A program made the translations under genes and the position numbers. A stretch of 40,574 nucleotides of DNA, taken from Bacteroidales bacterium (GTDB lineage Bacteria > Bacteroidota > Bacteroidia > Bacteroidales > UBA932). Below, in pieces: positions 34,400-40,574 of this stretch; the first letter of the stretch is position 1; every line of letters begins with the position of its first letter. The notes beneath the pieces were generated by a model. The model did no database searches. It was given only the letters and a program-made list of their open reading frames with translations, and was not told the DNA's origin. The stretch is from positions 1 through 40,574 of the forward strand of contig JAFTGA010000029.1 in assembly GCA_017458145.1 (NCBI GenBank). Reading direction: 5' to 3'.

Positions 34400-35425
34400 A
34401 TGAAACGGATTCTTTATTTCCTGCTGCCCGTATGCGCGCTGCTGGGTGCCTGCAAGGCGGAGAACGGGGCGGACGTGGTCTTCGTCCGGGATGACGCCGC
34501 CCGCAAGGTGGACGTCCGGATCGGCGGCTCGCTGTTCACCTCTTATATTTATCCCACCGACATGGAGAAGCAGGTGCTGTGGCCGATCCAGACCGCTTCC
34601 GGCCAGGAGATCACCCGGGGATATCCCCGGGCTCCCCGTGCTTTCGAAAGCACGGATCACCCGCACCATGTCGGCCTGTGGTTCAACTTCGGCGATGTCA
34701 ACGGACTGGATTTCTGGAACAACTCCTTTGCGATTCCTGCCGAACGCAAGCCCTTCTACGGTTCCGTCGTCTTCGACCGGATCGTCTCGGCCGAAGGGAA
34801 CCGGCTCGTCACGCTGGCCAACTGGGTGGACAACGACGGCAAGGTGCTGATGACCGAAGAGACAACCTTTACCTTCGCGGGCACGGCGGACGAGCGTTCC
34901 GTCGTGCGCTCCGCCCGTCTGACGGCCGTCGTGCCGGTCCTCTTCAAGGAGAACAAGGAAGGCATCCTTGGCCTGCGCGTGGACCGTGCATTCCAGCAGC
35001 CGTCCGACAAGCCCCAGCGCTACACGGACGCCAACGGGATCGTGACGGAAGTCGCCACGGTCAACAACGAGGGCGTCTGCGGCGAGTATGTCAACAGCCT
35101 GGGAGACAAGGGCGACGCCGTCTGGTCGAAACGGGCGGAGTGGACGATGCTCAACGGCACGAAGGAAGGGGACGAGATCTCGATCCTGATCATCGACTCC
35201 AGGGACAATCCCAACTATCCGGCCTGGTCCCACGCACGCGGCTACGGTCTGTTCGCCGTCAACAGCATGGGCGGCAAGGACTTCGACAGCACGCTGACGG
35301 AGCCGGTCGAACTCCGGCTGGAGCCGGGGGAGAGCGCCACCTTCTCCTACAAGCTCATCATCAAGAACGGCGGATTCCTGACCTCCGTCCAGGCCGACGA
35401 GCGCGCAAAGGCATTCAACCGGTAG
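34400..35425 (+). CDS. DUF6807 (PmoA-like) lipoprotein
   Basis: A 341-residue lipoprotein ([18 protein letters not shown], lipobox Cys18) of the DUF6807 family, often labelled PmoA-like though unrelated in function to methane oxygenase. Recognisable parts are [14 protein letters not shown] (about residue 35), [28 protein letters not shown] with a His cluster that may bind a metal or substrate, and [20 protein letters not shown] near the end, where a galactose-mutarotase-like beta-sandwich is expected. Four bases separate it from the oxidoreductase gene. Exported oxidoreductase plus DUF6807 suggests a periplasmic carbohydrate step; the reaction is unknown. Confidence 0.83.
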   Translation: MKRILYFLLPVCALLGACKAENGADVVFVRDDAARKVDVRIGGSLFTSYIYPTDMEKQVLWPIQTASGQEITRGYPRAPRAFESTDHPHHVGLWFNFGDVNGLDFWNNSFAIPAERKPFYGSVVFDRIVSAEGNRLVTLANWVDNDGKVLMTEETTFTFAGTADERSVVRSARLTAVVPVLFKENKEGILGLRVDRAFQQPSDKPQRYTDANGIVTEVATVNNEGVCGEYVNSLGDKGDAVWSKRAEWTMLNGTKEGDEISILIIDSRDNPNYPAWSHARGYGLFAVNSMGGKDFDSTLTEPVELRLEPGESATFSYKLIIKNGGFLTSVQADERAKAFNR

Positions 35426-35444
35426 TGCGGCCGCAGCTGCAATG

Positions 35445-35476
35445 AAAACGCCCGGGGCGATTGCCTCGGGCGTTTT
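35445..35476. terminator. Bidirectional terminator after the DUF6807 gene
   Basis: AAAACGCCCG pairs perfectly with CGGGCGTTTT, with T-runs on both strands, 20 bp after the DUF6807 stop. It can also serve the convergent secG operon ending at 35514. Confidence 0.85.
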
Positions 35477-35482
35477 CGCAGG

Positions 35483-35505
35483 TTCCGGATCAAATCCGGA
35501 ATGAC
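35483..35505 (-). repeat. GTCATTCCGG palindrome, copy 5
   Basis: Read on the minus strand it is GTCATTCCGGAT-TTG-ATCCGGAA, with a perfect 8-bp stem (TTCCGGAT/ATCCGGAA). It lies between the terminator and the secG stop. Like copy 4 it sits just outside the 3' end of a minus-strand operon. Confidence 0.75.
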
Positions 35506-35513
35506 AGGGGGGA

Positions 35514-35849
35514 TTATTCCGTCGGAGCGTCCTGCTGGATCGGGGCGGACGGGAAGGCGGGCTGGGCGTCTCCGGCGACGTTCTCGATCTGGTCGGTCAC
35601 GTCGATGGCCGTGCCGTTGGTGCCGGTCATGAAGGAGGAGACGATGGAAATGACGAGGATGAAGGCCACGAGCCCCCAGGTGATCTTCTCAAGGATGTCG
35701 GCGGTCTGGCGGACACCGAAGGTCTGGTTGCCGGCCACGAAGTTGCTGGCCATACCCTCTCCCTTGCCGTTTTGGAGCAGCACCACGATGATGAGCAGGG
35801 CGGCGGCGATCACGATCAATACGGTCAAAATCACAAACAGTGCATTCAT
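35514..35849 (-). CDS. secG: Preprotein translocase subunit SecG
   Basis: A 111-residue SecG. Two membrane helices (about residues 3-25 and 54-76) flank the conserved VVLLQNGKGEGMASNFVAGNQTFGVRQTADILEKITW. A polar tail (DQIENVAGDAQPAFPSAPIQQ) follows, as in many Bacteroidota. It assists SecYE in protein export. ATG 35849-35847 is used rather than the TTG two codons earlier. It starts two bases after the TPR protein stop and ends the sigma54 activator-lptE-TPR-secG unit. Confidence 0.93.
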   Translation of the reverse strand: MNALFVILTVLIVIAAALLIIVVLLQNGKGEGMASNFVAGNQTFGVRQTADILEKITWGLVAFILVISIVSSFMTGTNGTAIDVTDQIENVAGDAQPAFPSAPIQQDAPTE

Positions 35850-35851
35850 AA

Positions 35852-36433
35852 TCAATTATCTTTTTTATTTATTTCCTCAATAAGGGCTGCAAAGTAAACA
35901 CTTTTTTCCGGATATCGCAAACTTAGTTTCGAATAAATATCGACGGCTTCGTCCTGATAACCCTGTTCGAGATAGATTTTTGCAAGGGTCTCGGTGTAGA
36001 AATGTTCCGTATCCGCGGGGGGCTCCGCGGGCACTTCCGGCTGGTTCTGCCCGGCGGCGAACTTGGAGAAGATCGCGTCGCCATCCTGCCGGACATCCTC
36101 GTACTGCGACTGGGAGAAATAATCTCCACCGACCACGTAGATGCGGCGCTGCGGGGCGGCTTCCGGCTCTTGCTGGGGCATGATGGCTTCCATCAGGGCG
36201 CGGGCGTCCTTGTCCGAAAAGTCCACGGACCGGCCTTCTTGCAGCAGGTCGGCCAGCATTTCCCGCCGGCCCAGATGCAGGGCCGTCTCTGCGATCTGCG
36301 ATTCCGACAGGGCGCCCAGGGCGGCCATCCTGCGGCAGAGTTCCATCCGGGCGCCTCCGTACCAGGGGTACAGGGCGATCACGCCGGAAAGCTCCTCGAG
36401 CGTGAGTTTGTGTATGTCGATCGGGTTTACCAT
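35852..36433 (-). CDS. Conserved TPR-like protein of the lptE-secG unit
   Basis: A 193-residue protein without a signal peptide. The N-terminal part (MVNPIDIHKLTLEELSGVIALYPWYGGARMELCRRM) is a helical region conserved between lptE and secG in Bacteroidales. A Pro/Glu/Ala-rich linker (about 100-145) is followed by a TPR-type motif (FYTETLAKIYLEQGYQDEAVDIYSKLSLRYPEKSVYFAALI). Function is unknown; position suggests a role at the envelope assembly interface. Its start overlaps the lptE stop by seven bases. Confidence 0.82.
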   Translation of the reverse strand: MVNPIDIHKLTLEELSGVIALYPWYGGARMELCRRMAALGALSESQIAETALHLGRREMLADLLQEGRSVDFSDKDARALMEAIMPQQEPEAAPQRRIYVVGGDYFSQSQYEDVRQDGDAIFSKFAAGQNQPEVPAEPPADTEHFYTETLAKIYLEQGYQDEAVDIYSKLSLRYPEKSVYFAALIEEINKKDN

Positions 36434-36936
36434 TGGGCGACGGTGGCGTTGAAAATGTCTTCGATGATTTTCTCGATAATTTCTTCGCAGAGGGAATTCT
36501 CCACGGAATCGAGCGAGTTGGTGGAGTCGTAGTCGGCATAGCCGGAGAAGGTCTGGCCGTCGAAGTCGTCCTCCGGATGCTTGCGGTTGACGAAACTTAC
36601 CTTCACCGTGACGGTAAGGCGGTTGCGGGCGGCCACTTCGTCGGCCGTAATGGCGGTCGGGGCCACGTTGTAGCCCGTGACCTCCCCGGTGATCTCCAGG
36701 TCTCCGTCCAGGTCCACCTGCTCGAGCCGGGTCGAACGGCGGAAGCGGGTGCGCAGCGCCTCGGTCAGGTCGTTGCTCAGGTTCGGGTTCACCTTGAGGG
36801 CCTTGTATTCGAAGTAGTTGATCGTGATGCTGTTGACGTCGCTGTCGATCGAGGTCCCCGTGAAGGAATAAATCCCGCAGGCACCGAGCGTGAGCACGGC
36901 GGCGGCCAGGCAGAATATGCGTGCGGCACGGGTCAT
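36427..36936 (-). CDS. lptE: LptE-like LPS assembly lipoprotein
   Basis: A 169-residue lipoprotein (MTRAARIFCLAAAVLTLGAC, Cys20) followed by GIYSFTGTSIDSDVNSITINYFEYKA, the LptE-type start found in Bacteroidota, then LTEALRTRFRRSTRLEQVDLDGDLEITGEV. LptE plugs the LptD barrel that inserts LPS in the outer membrane. ATG 36936-36934 overlaps the sigma54 activator stop as ATGA; a start eight codons earlier would put charged residues before the signal. The downstream TPR gene overlaps its stop. Confidence 0.88.
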   Translation of the reverse strand: MTRAARIFCLAAAVLTLGACGIYSFTGTSIDSDVNSITINYFEYKALKVNPNLSNDLTEALRTRFRRSTRLEQVDLDGDLEITGEVTGYNVAPTAITADEVAARNRLTVTVKVSFVNRKHPEDDFDGQTFSGYADYDSTNSLDSVENSLCEEIIEKIIEDIFNATVAQW

Positions 36937-38147
36937 ATCTTCTTTCCTTTTTCTTTCCATTCGGCCAGCTTGCGGTAGATGGTGCGTTCGGAGATGCCCA
37001 GTTCGGCGGCGGCGGGCTTGACCTTGCCGCCGTGCTTGAGCAGGCTCCGCTCGATCAGGTCGTCGCCGGCCTTTCGGTAGGAGATGCCCTCGGATGCGGC
37101 ATCCGGCTCGATCAACTGCTCTTCGGGTTCGCTTTCCGGGACCGGCACATAGTGCGGCAGGGCGGCCTGTCCGGCCGGGGCCTGGAATGCGCCGGTCTCC
37201 ACGATGCTCTTGAGCCGGTCGACCTCCTGCTTGAGATCGAGGATGGCCTTGACGATGGCCTGCTTGTCGCTTTCGGACATCCCTCCGCCGGGCGCGGCGG
37301 GCCCGGTCGTGGCCGGGAGCATCGAGTCCTGCTCGTCCGGCAGGTAGCGCATCAGGGCGGCCGGGCCGATCTCCACGCGCTCGGATGAGGGCGTGACGGG
37401 GCGCGATTCGAGCGCCGTGACCGTCTCGGCGATGTTTTTGAGCTGGCGGATATTCCCGGGCCAGCGGTAGCCCGTCAGCAGGGAGATGGCGTCGTGGTTC
37501 AAGCTGACCTTGCAGAGGTTGTAGCGCTCGGAGAAGTCGGAAGTGAACTTGCGGAACAGCAGGTAGATGTCATCCTTGTTGCGCTCGCGCAGGGCGGGCA
37601 TCTGGATCTGGATGCCGGTCAGCCGGTAGTACAGGTCTTCGCGGAACTTGCCCGTGGCCATGGCATACGAGAGGTTCACGTTGGTGGCGGCGATGATGCG
37701 CACGTCCGTCTTTTCCACCTTGGAAGAACCGACCTTCATGTACTCGCCGTTCTGCAGGACGCGCAGAAGCAGGGCCTGCGTCTCCTTGGGCAGTTCGCCG
37801 ATCTCGTCCAGGAAGAGGGTGCCGCCGTTTGCCTCCTCGAAATAGCCCTTGCGCTCGCCGATGGCGCCGGTGAACGCGCCTTTCTCGTGGCCGAACAGCT
37901 CGGCGTTGATGGTGCCTTCCGGGATGGCGCCGCAGTTGACGGCCAGGTATTTGCCCGTCCGGCGGCGGCTGTTCTGGTGGATGATCTGCGGGATCGTCTC
38001 CTTGCCCACGCCGCTCTCGCCCGTGATCAGGACGGTCAGGTCCGTGGGAGCCACGGCCACGGCCGTCTCCAGGGCGCGGTTGAGCGCGGCGTCGTTCCCG
38101 ATGATGTCGAATTTATTTTTGAGCCGTTGGAGTTCTTGCATGTCCAT
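36933..38147 (-). CDS. Sigma54-dependent activator without a receiver domain
   Basis: A 404-residue AAA+ enhancer-binding protein. The ATPase domain starts almost at the N-terminus (NKFDIIGNDAALNRALETA), with Walker A GESGVGKE (about residue 43), GAFTGA at 90-95 (sigma54 contact), Walker B GGTLFLDEIGEL and Arg finger region FREDLYYRL. After a Pro/Glu-rich linker (about 265-355) comes a Fis-type HTH (GDDLIERSLLKHGGKVKPAAAELGISERTIYRKL). There is no receiver, GAF or PAS input domain, so regulation must come from expression or a partner. ATG 38147 lies six bases after a perfect -7 box (TAACTTTG, 38161-38154), giving a leader of about three bases. It heads the operon with lptE, the TPR gene and secG. 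Confidence 0.93.
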   Translation of the reverse strand: MDMQELQRLKNKFDIIGNDAALNRALETAVAVAPTDLTVLITGESGVGKETIPQIIHQNSRRRTGKYLAVNCGAIPEGTINAELFGHEKGAFTGAIGERKGYFEEANGGTLFLDEIGELPKETQALLLRVLQNGEYMKVGSSKVEKTDVRIIAATNVNLSYAMATGKFREDLYYRLTGIQIQMPALRERNKDDIYLLFRKFTSDFSERYNLCKVSLNHDAISLLTGYRWPGNIRQLKNIAETVTALESRPVTPSSERVEIGPAALMRYLPDEQDSMLPATTGPAAPGGGMSESDKQAIVKAILDLKQEVDRLKSIVETGAFQAPAGQAALPHYVPVPESEPEEQLIEPDAASEGISYRKAGDDLIERSLLKHGGKVKPAAAELGISERTIYRKLAEWKEKGKKI

Positions 38148-38153
38148 AGAGAG

Positions 38154-38181
38154 CAAAGTTAAGGATTTTCTTTTATATTTG
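38154..38181. promoter_or_regulatory. Divergent -7 boxes of the sigma54 activator and the OmpA-like gene
   Basis: Minus strand TAACTTTG (38161-38154) and plus strand TATATTTG (38174-38181) lie 12 bp apart back to back. Neither has a clear TTG at the -33 position. The minus transcript would start about three bases before ATG 38147; the plus transcript has a leader of about 28 nt. Confidence 0.5.
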
Positions 38182-38212
38182 TAAATTGATAATACCAAAA
38201 CAGTATCCTGTT

Positions 38213-39859
38213 ATGAAAAATAGTTTCTTCAAAGTCATTTTCCTTTGCGCCGCCGCCGTCGTGGCCGCCGCGTGTTCCAAATCCCGGGCCGAGCAGATGC
38301 AGCTGGCCGAGCGGGTCAGCATCGGCTGCAACCCCGAAGTCCTCGCGCTGGTCGGCGACAAGATTCCCGTCGAGCTGACGGTGACCTATCCTTCCGGCTA
38401 TTTCCATCCCAAAGCCATGATGGACGTGACGCCCGTGCTGGTGTACGGCGGTCAGGAGCAGGAGGGCCCGACCTTCACCTACCAGGGCGAGAAGGTCCTG
38501 GACAACTTCAAAATCGTGCCGAGCTCCGGCGGGACCGTCCGCGAGCGCTTTTCCTTCGATTATGACGAAGGCGTAGAGCAGGCCTACCTCGAGCTGCGCG
38601 GCGTGGCCCGCTACAACGGCAAGGCCATCGCCATCCCGGCCGTCAAGGTGGCCGACGGCACCGTCCTGACCCAGCTGATGGCCAGCCCGCACGGCACCTA
38701 CAGCTATAAGCAGGACGCCTACCAGGCCGTCATCCACGAGCAGACCGAGGGTCAGGTGATGTACGACTACAACTCCTCCACCATCAAGGGCAGCGAACTC
38801 CGCTCCTCCTCGATCAAGGAGCTGCAGGCGGCCCTGGCGGAGATCGCCTCCAACCCGCGCTATACGGTCAGGGGCACTTCCGTCGTGGCATACGCCTCCC
38901 CGGAAGGCGGGCAGGACTACAACGCCAAGCTCTCCGACCAGCGCGCCGCCTCCGCCCAGAAGGCCTGGAGCAAAGTCACGGGCGGCAAGGAGCCGGACAA
39001 CCTGGAGGTGCGCAGCATCGGCCAGGACTGGGAAGGCTTCAAGGAAGCTATCGAGAAGTCCGATCTCGAGGACAAGCACCTCATCCTCCGCGTCCTGTCG
39101 ATGTACAGCGATCCGGCCGTGCGCGAGAGCGAGATCAAGAACATGTCCCAGGTCTATACCGAGATCAACAAAAATGTCTTCCCGGAGCTGCGGCGCGCCC
39201 GTTTCATCACGGAGGTGGACTACCAGAACTTCACCGACGAGGAGCTGCTGACCGTGTCCCGCCAGGCGATCGACGTGCTGGACGAGGAAGGTCTGCTGCG
39301 GGTGGCCTCCATTGCGGACAGCCCCGCACGCAAGGCGGAAATCTACCGGCAGGCGGTCTCCAAGTACGACTCCGACCGCGCGCGGTTCAATCTGGCCGCC
39401 CTCGCGCTGGATGACGAGCGTCCGGATGCAGCCGCCCGCGAACTGGCCGCCATCAAGACGCCGGATGCCGACGTGCTCAACGCCAGGGGCGTGGTCGAGT
39501 TGCAGCGCGGCGACCGTAAGGCGGCGGCCGAACTGTTCCGCAAGGCCGGCACGCCCGAAGCCAAGGCCAACCTGGGCCTGATCGAGCTGCTGGACGGCAA
39601 CTACGCCGCCGCGGCCGACCAGCTGAAAGCGACCGGCGGGCTGAACGCCGCCGTGGCTGACATCCTGGCCGGAAGGCTCTCGGATGCCGAAGCCGCCCTC
39701 CAGGGCGACGGTGCGCAGGAGGAGTATCTGCGCGCCATCATCGCCGCCCGCCGGGGGAATGCCGCCGGGGTCAGGACCCACCTGGACGCCGTATCCCGGA
39801 AAGACCAGCGGCTTTACGAGCAATCCCGCCGGGATGTAGAGTTCGCGAAATTCAGGTAG
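38213..39859 (+). CDS. OmpA/TPR-like outer membrane lipoprotein
   Basis: A 548-residue lipoprotein (MKNSFFKVIFLCAAAVVAAAC, lipobox Cys21). The first part (about 30-180) is beta-rich; the middle (about 185-350) resembles an OmpA-C peptidoglycan-binding fold (IKELQAALAEIASNPRYTVRGTSVVAYASPEGGQDYNAKLSDQRAASAQKAW gives the usual series of an A/G-S-P-E-G turn followed by LSDQRA). The last 200 residues are TPR-like helical repeats (RAFNLAAL-type, DADVLNARGVVELQRGDRKAAAELF, KANLGLIELLDGNYAAAADQL). It may tie the outer membrane to peptidoglycan. ATG 38213 starts the lipoprotein signal; the nine codons before it do not belong. Family-level call only. Confidence 0.82.
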   Translation: MKNSFFKVIFLCAAAVVAAACSKSRAEQMQLAERVSIGCNPEVLALVGDKIPVELTVTYPSGYFHPKAMMDVTPVLVYGGQEQEGPTFTYQGEKVLDNFKIVPSSGGTVRERFSFDYDEGVEQAYLELRGVARYNGKAIAIPAVKVADGTVLTQLMASPHGTYSYKQDAYQAVIHEQTEGQVMYDYNSSTIKGSELRSSSIKELQAALAEIASNPRYTVRGTSVVAYASPEGGQDYNAKLSDQRAASAQKAWSKVTGGKEPDNLEVRSIGQDWEGFKEAIEKSDLEDKHLILRVLSMYSDPAVRESEIKNMSQVYTEINKNVFPELRRARFITEVDYQNFTDEELLTVSRQAIDVLDEEGLLRVASIADSPARKAEIYRQAVSKYDSDRARFNLAALALDDERPDAAARELAAIKTPDADVLNARGVVELQRGDRKAAAELFRKAGTPEAKANLGLIELLDGNYAAAADQLKATGGLNAAVADILAGRLSDAEAALQGDGAQEEYLRAIIAARRGNAAGVRTHLDAVSRKDQRLYEQSRRDVEFAKFR

Positions 39860-39875
39860 TTAGCGTGCCCGGATT

Positions 39876-39905
39876 TTGTGATTTGCAAGATTTTGCGTAT
39901 ATTTG
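39876..39905 (+). promoter_or_regulatory. str operon (rpsL) promoter
   Basis: TTG (39876-39878, in TTTTG), a 19-bp spacer and a perfect TATATTTG (39898-39905). The predicted transcription start is near 39909, leaving a 5' leader of about 48 nt before rpsL. Confidence 0.82.
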
Positions 39906-39907
39906 CA

Positions 39908-39931
39908 GCCCCCGAAAACCGGGGGCTTTTT
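39908..39931 (+). terminator. Hairpin with T-run at the rpsL transcription start
   Basis: GCCCCCG-AAAAC-CGGGGGC followed by TTTTT has all the features of an intrinsic terminator. It overlaps the predicted start of the rpsL transcript. It can end the upstream OmpA-like transcript; for transcripts starting at 39908-39910 it would be either a 5'-terminal hairpin or an early attenuator. Confidence 0.75.
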
Positions 39932-39956
39932 ATAACTTATTTATTAACAATTATTT

Positions 39957-40328
39957 ATGCCAACAATTCAACAATTGGTTCGCAAAGGACGCGAGGTGAT
40001 CGAAGTCAAATCGAAATCTCGTGCGTTGGATGCTTGCCCTCAGAAGCGTGGTGTCTGCCTGCGCGTCTACACGACGACGCCCAAGAAGCCGAACTCCGCT
40101 ATGCGTAAAGTCGCGCGTGTTCGCCTGACGAACGCCAAAGAGGTCAATGCCTACATCCCGGGTGAGGGACACAACCTCCAGGAGCACTCCATCGTGCTCG
40201 TGCGTGGTGGCCGTGTCAAGGACCTCCCTGGTGTACGTTACCACATCCTCCGCGGTGCTTTGGATACTGCCGGCGTGGAAGGAAGGACCCAGTCCCGTTC
40301 CCTCTACGGCGCCAAGAGGCCGAAGTAA
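39957..40328 (+). CDS. rpsL: 30S ribosomal protein S12
   Basis: A 123-residue S12 of standard length. It starts [20 protein letters not shown] and holds the decoding-centre segments [15 protein letters not shown] and [26 protein letters not shown], then [13 protein letters not shown]. The Lys pair of TTPKKPNS is unchanged, as in streptomycin-sensitive ribosomes. It is the first gene of the str operon, 40 bp before rpsG. Confidence 0.98.
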   Translation: MPTIQQLVRKGREVIEVKSKSRALDACPQKRGVCLRVYTTTPKKPNSAMRKVARVRLTNAKEVNAYIPGEGHNLQEHSIVLVRGGRVKDLPGVRYHILRGALDTAGVEGRTQSRSLYGAKRPK

Positions 40329-40368
40329 TTGCCGAAGGATGGTTTTAATTCATTAATTTTTCACAACA

Positions 40369-40574
40369 ATGAGAAAAGCAAAGCCTAAGAAGAGGATTCT
40401 ACTTCCTGATCCGAAGTTCCACGACACCCAGGTTACCCGGTTCGTGAACAACCTTATGTTGCAGGGGAAGAAGAGTATCGCGTATTCTATTTTTTACGAT
40501 GCCATTGACATGGTAGGCGAGAAGATGAAAGATTCTGACAAGGCTCCTCTGGATATTTGGAGGAAGGCGCTCGA
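40369..40574 (+). CDS. rpsG: 30S ribosomal protein S7 (partial, 3' end outside)
   Basis: ATG 40369 opens a frame to the window end: MRKAKPKKRILLPDPKFHDT, then VTRFVNNLMLQGKKSIAYSIFYDAIDMV and APLDIWRKAL. This is the N-terminal 68 residues of S7, which nucleates assembly of the 16S 3' domain. The codon mix is less GC-rich than in neighbours, as is usual for highly expressed ribosomal protein genes. fusA would be expected downstream. Confidence 0.97.
   Translation, partial: MRKAKPKKRILLPDPKFHDTQVTRFVNNLMLQGKKSIAYSIFYDAIDMVGEKMKDSDKAPLDIWRKAL

Overview
The window is a dense, GC-rich stretch of chromosome from a member of the Bacteroidota, most likely an uncultured gut-type member of the order Bacteroidales. 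The evidence is: promoters of the TTG-N19/20-TAnnTTTG type used by the Bacteroidales primary sigma factor; a trp operon in the order trpBEGDCFA; the syntenic block sigma54 activator-lptE-TPR protein-secG; many lipoproteins with LxxC lipoboxes; GH92, sulfatase and S9 peptidase genes; and the start of a str operon (rpsL, rpsG). I cannot assign a genus.

Layout. 1-950: the 3' end of an IS4-type transposase faces a hipBA module whose toxin gene is cut to its N-terminal domain. 968-6722 (minus): C69 dipeptidase, Ser-type sulfatase lipoprotein and GH92 alpha-mannosidase, probably one operon for breaking down glycoprotein or mucin-like material. 6823-10508 (plus): a small secreted protein, pheS, a queuosine-precursor transporter with queF, and an SDR oxidoreductase. 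10873-15562 (plus): acn-icd-gltA, coupled by ATGA overlaps. This is the citrate-to-2-oxoglutarate arm that supplies glutamate, and its Icd carries NAD-type specificity residues. 15586-22274 (minus): the complete trp operon with promoter, a leader peptide holding three tandem Trp codons, and an intrinsic terminator, i.e. a ribosome-mediated attenuator. 22319-29908: two S9 peptidases around a divergent beta-eliminating lyase (tryptophanase family)/DUF554 pair. 29978-32671: a ClpB without its N domain, convergent with a nitroreductase-like lipoprotein. 32825-32900: tRNA-Gly(GCC). 33046-35425: a Tat-exported Gfo/Idh/MocA oxidoreductase with a DUF6807 lipoprotein. 35514-38147 (minus): sigma54 activator-lptE-TPR-secG. 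38213-39859: an OmpA/TPR-like lipoprotein. 39876-end: promoter, hairpin, rpsL and partial rpsG.

The least expected content lies in small repeats. A 49-nt palindromic unit occurs between queF and the SDR gene (9604-9652) and again inside trpC (17271-17319), where it is read in frame and adds about 45-50 residues to an otherwise normal TrpC. The two copies match at 44 of 49 positions, and one pair of differences is compensatory in the predicted stem. Each copy is also wrapped in a perfect 11-bp inverted repeat, and those outer arms differ between copies. A second, unrelated family with consensus GTCATTCCGG...CCGGAA has five copies; one forms the last codons of trpA and part of a bidirectional terminator. 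Four transcription units have the -7 box only 5-8 nt from the start codon, suggesting near-leaderless mRNAs, including the trp leader peptide itself.
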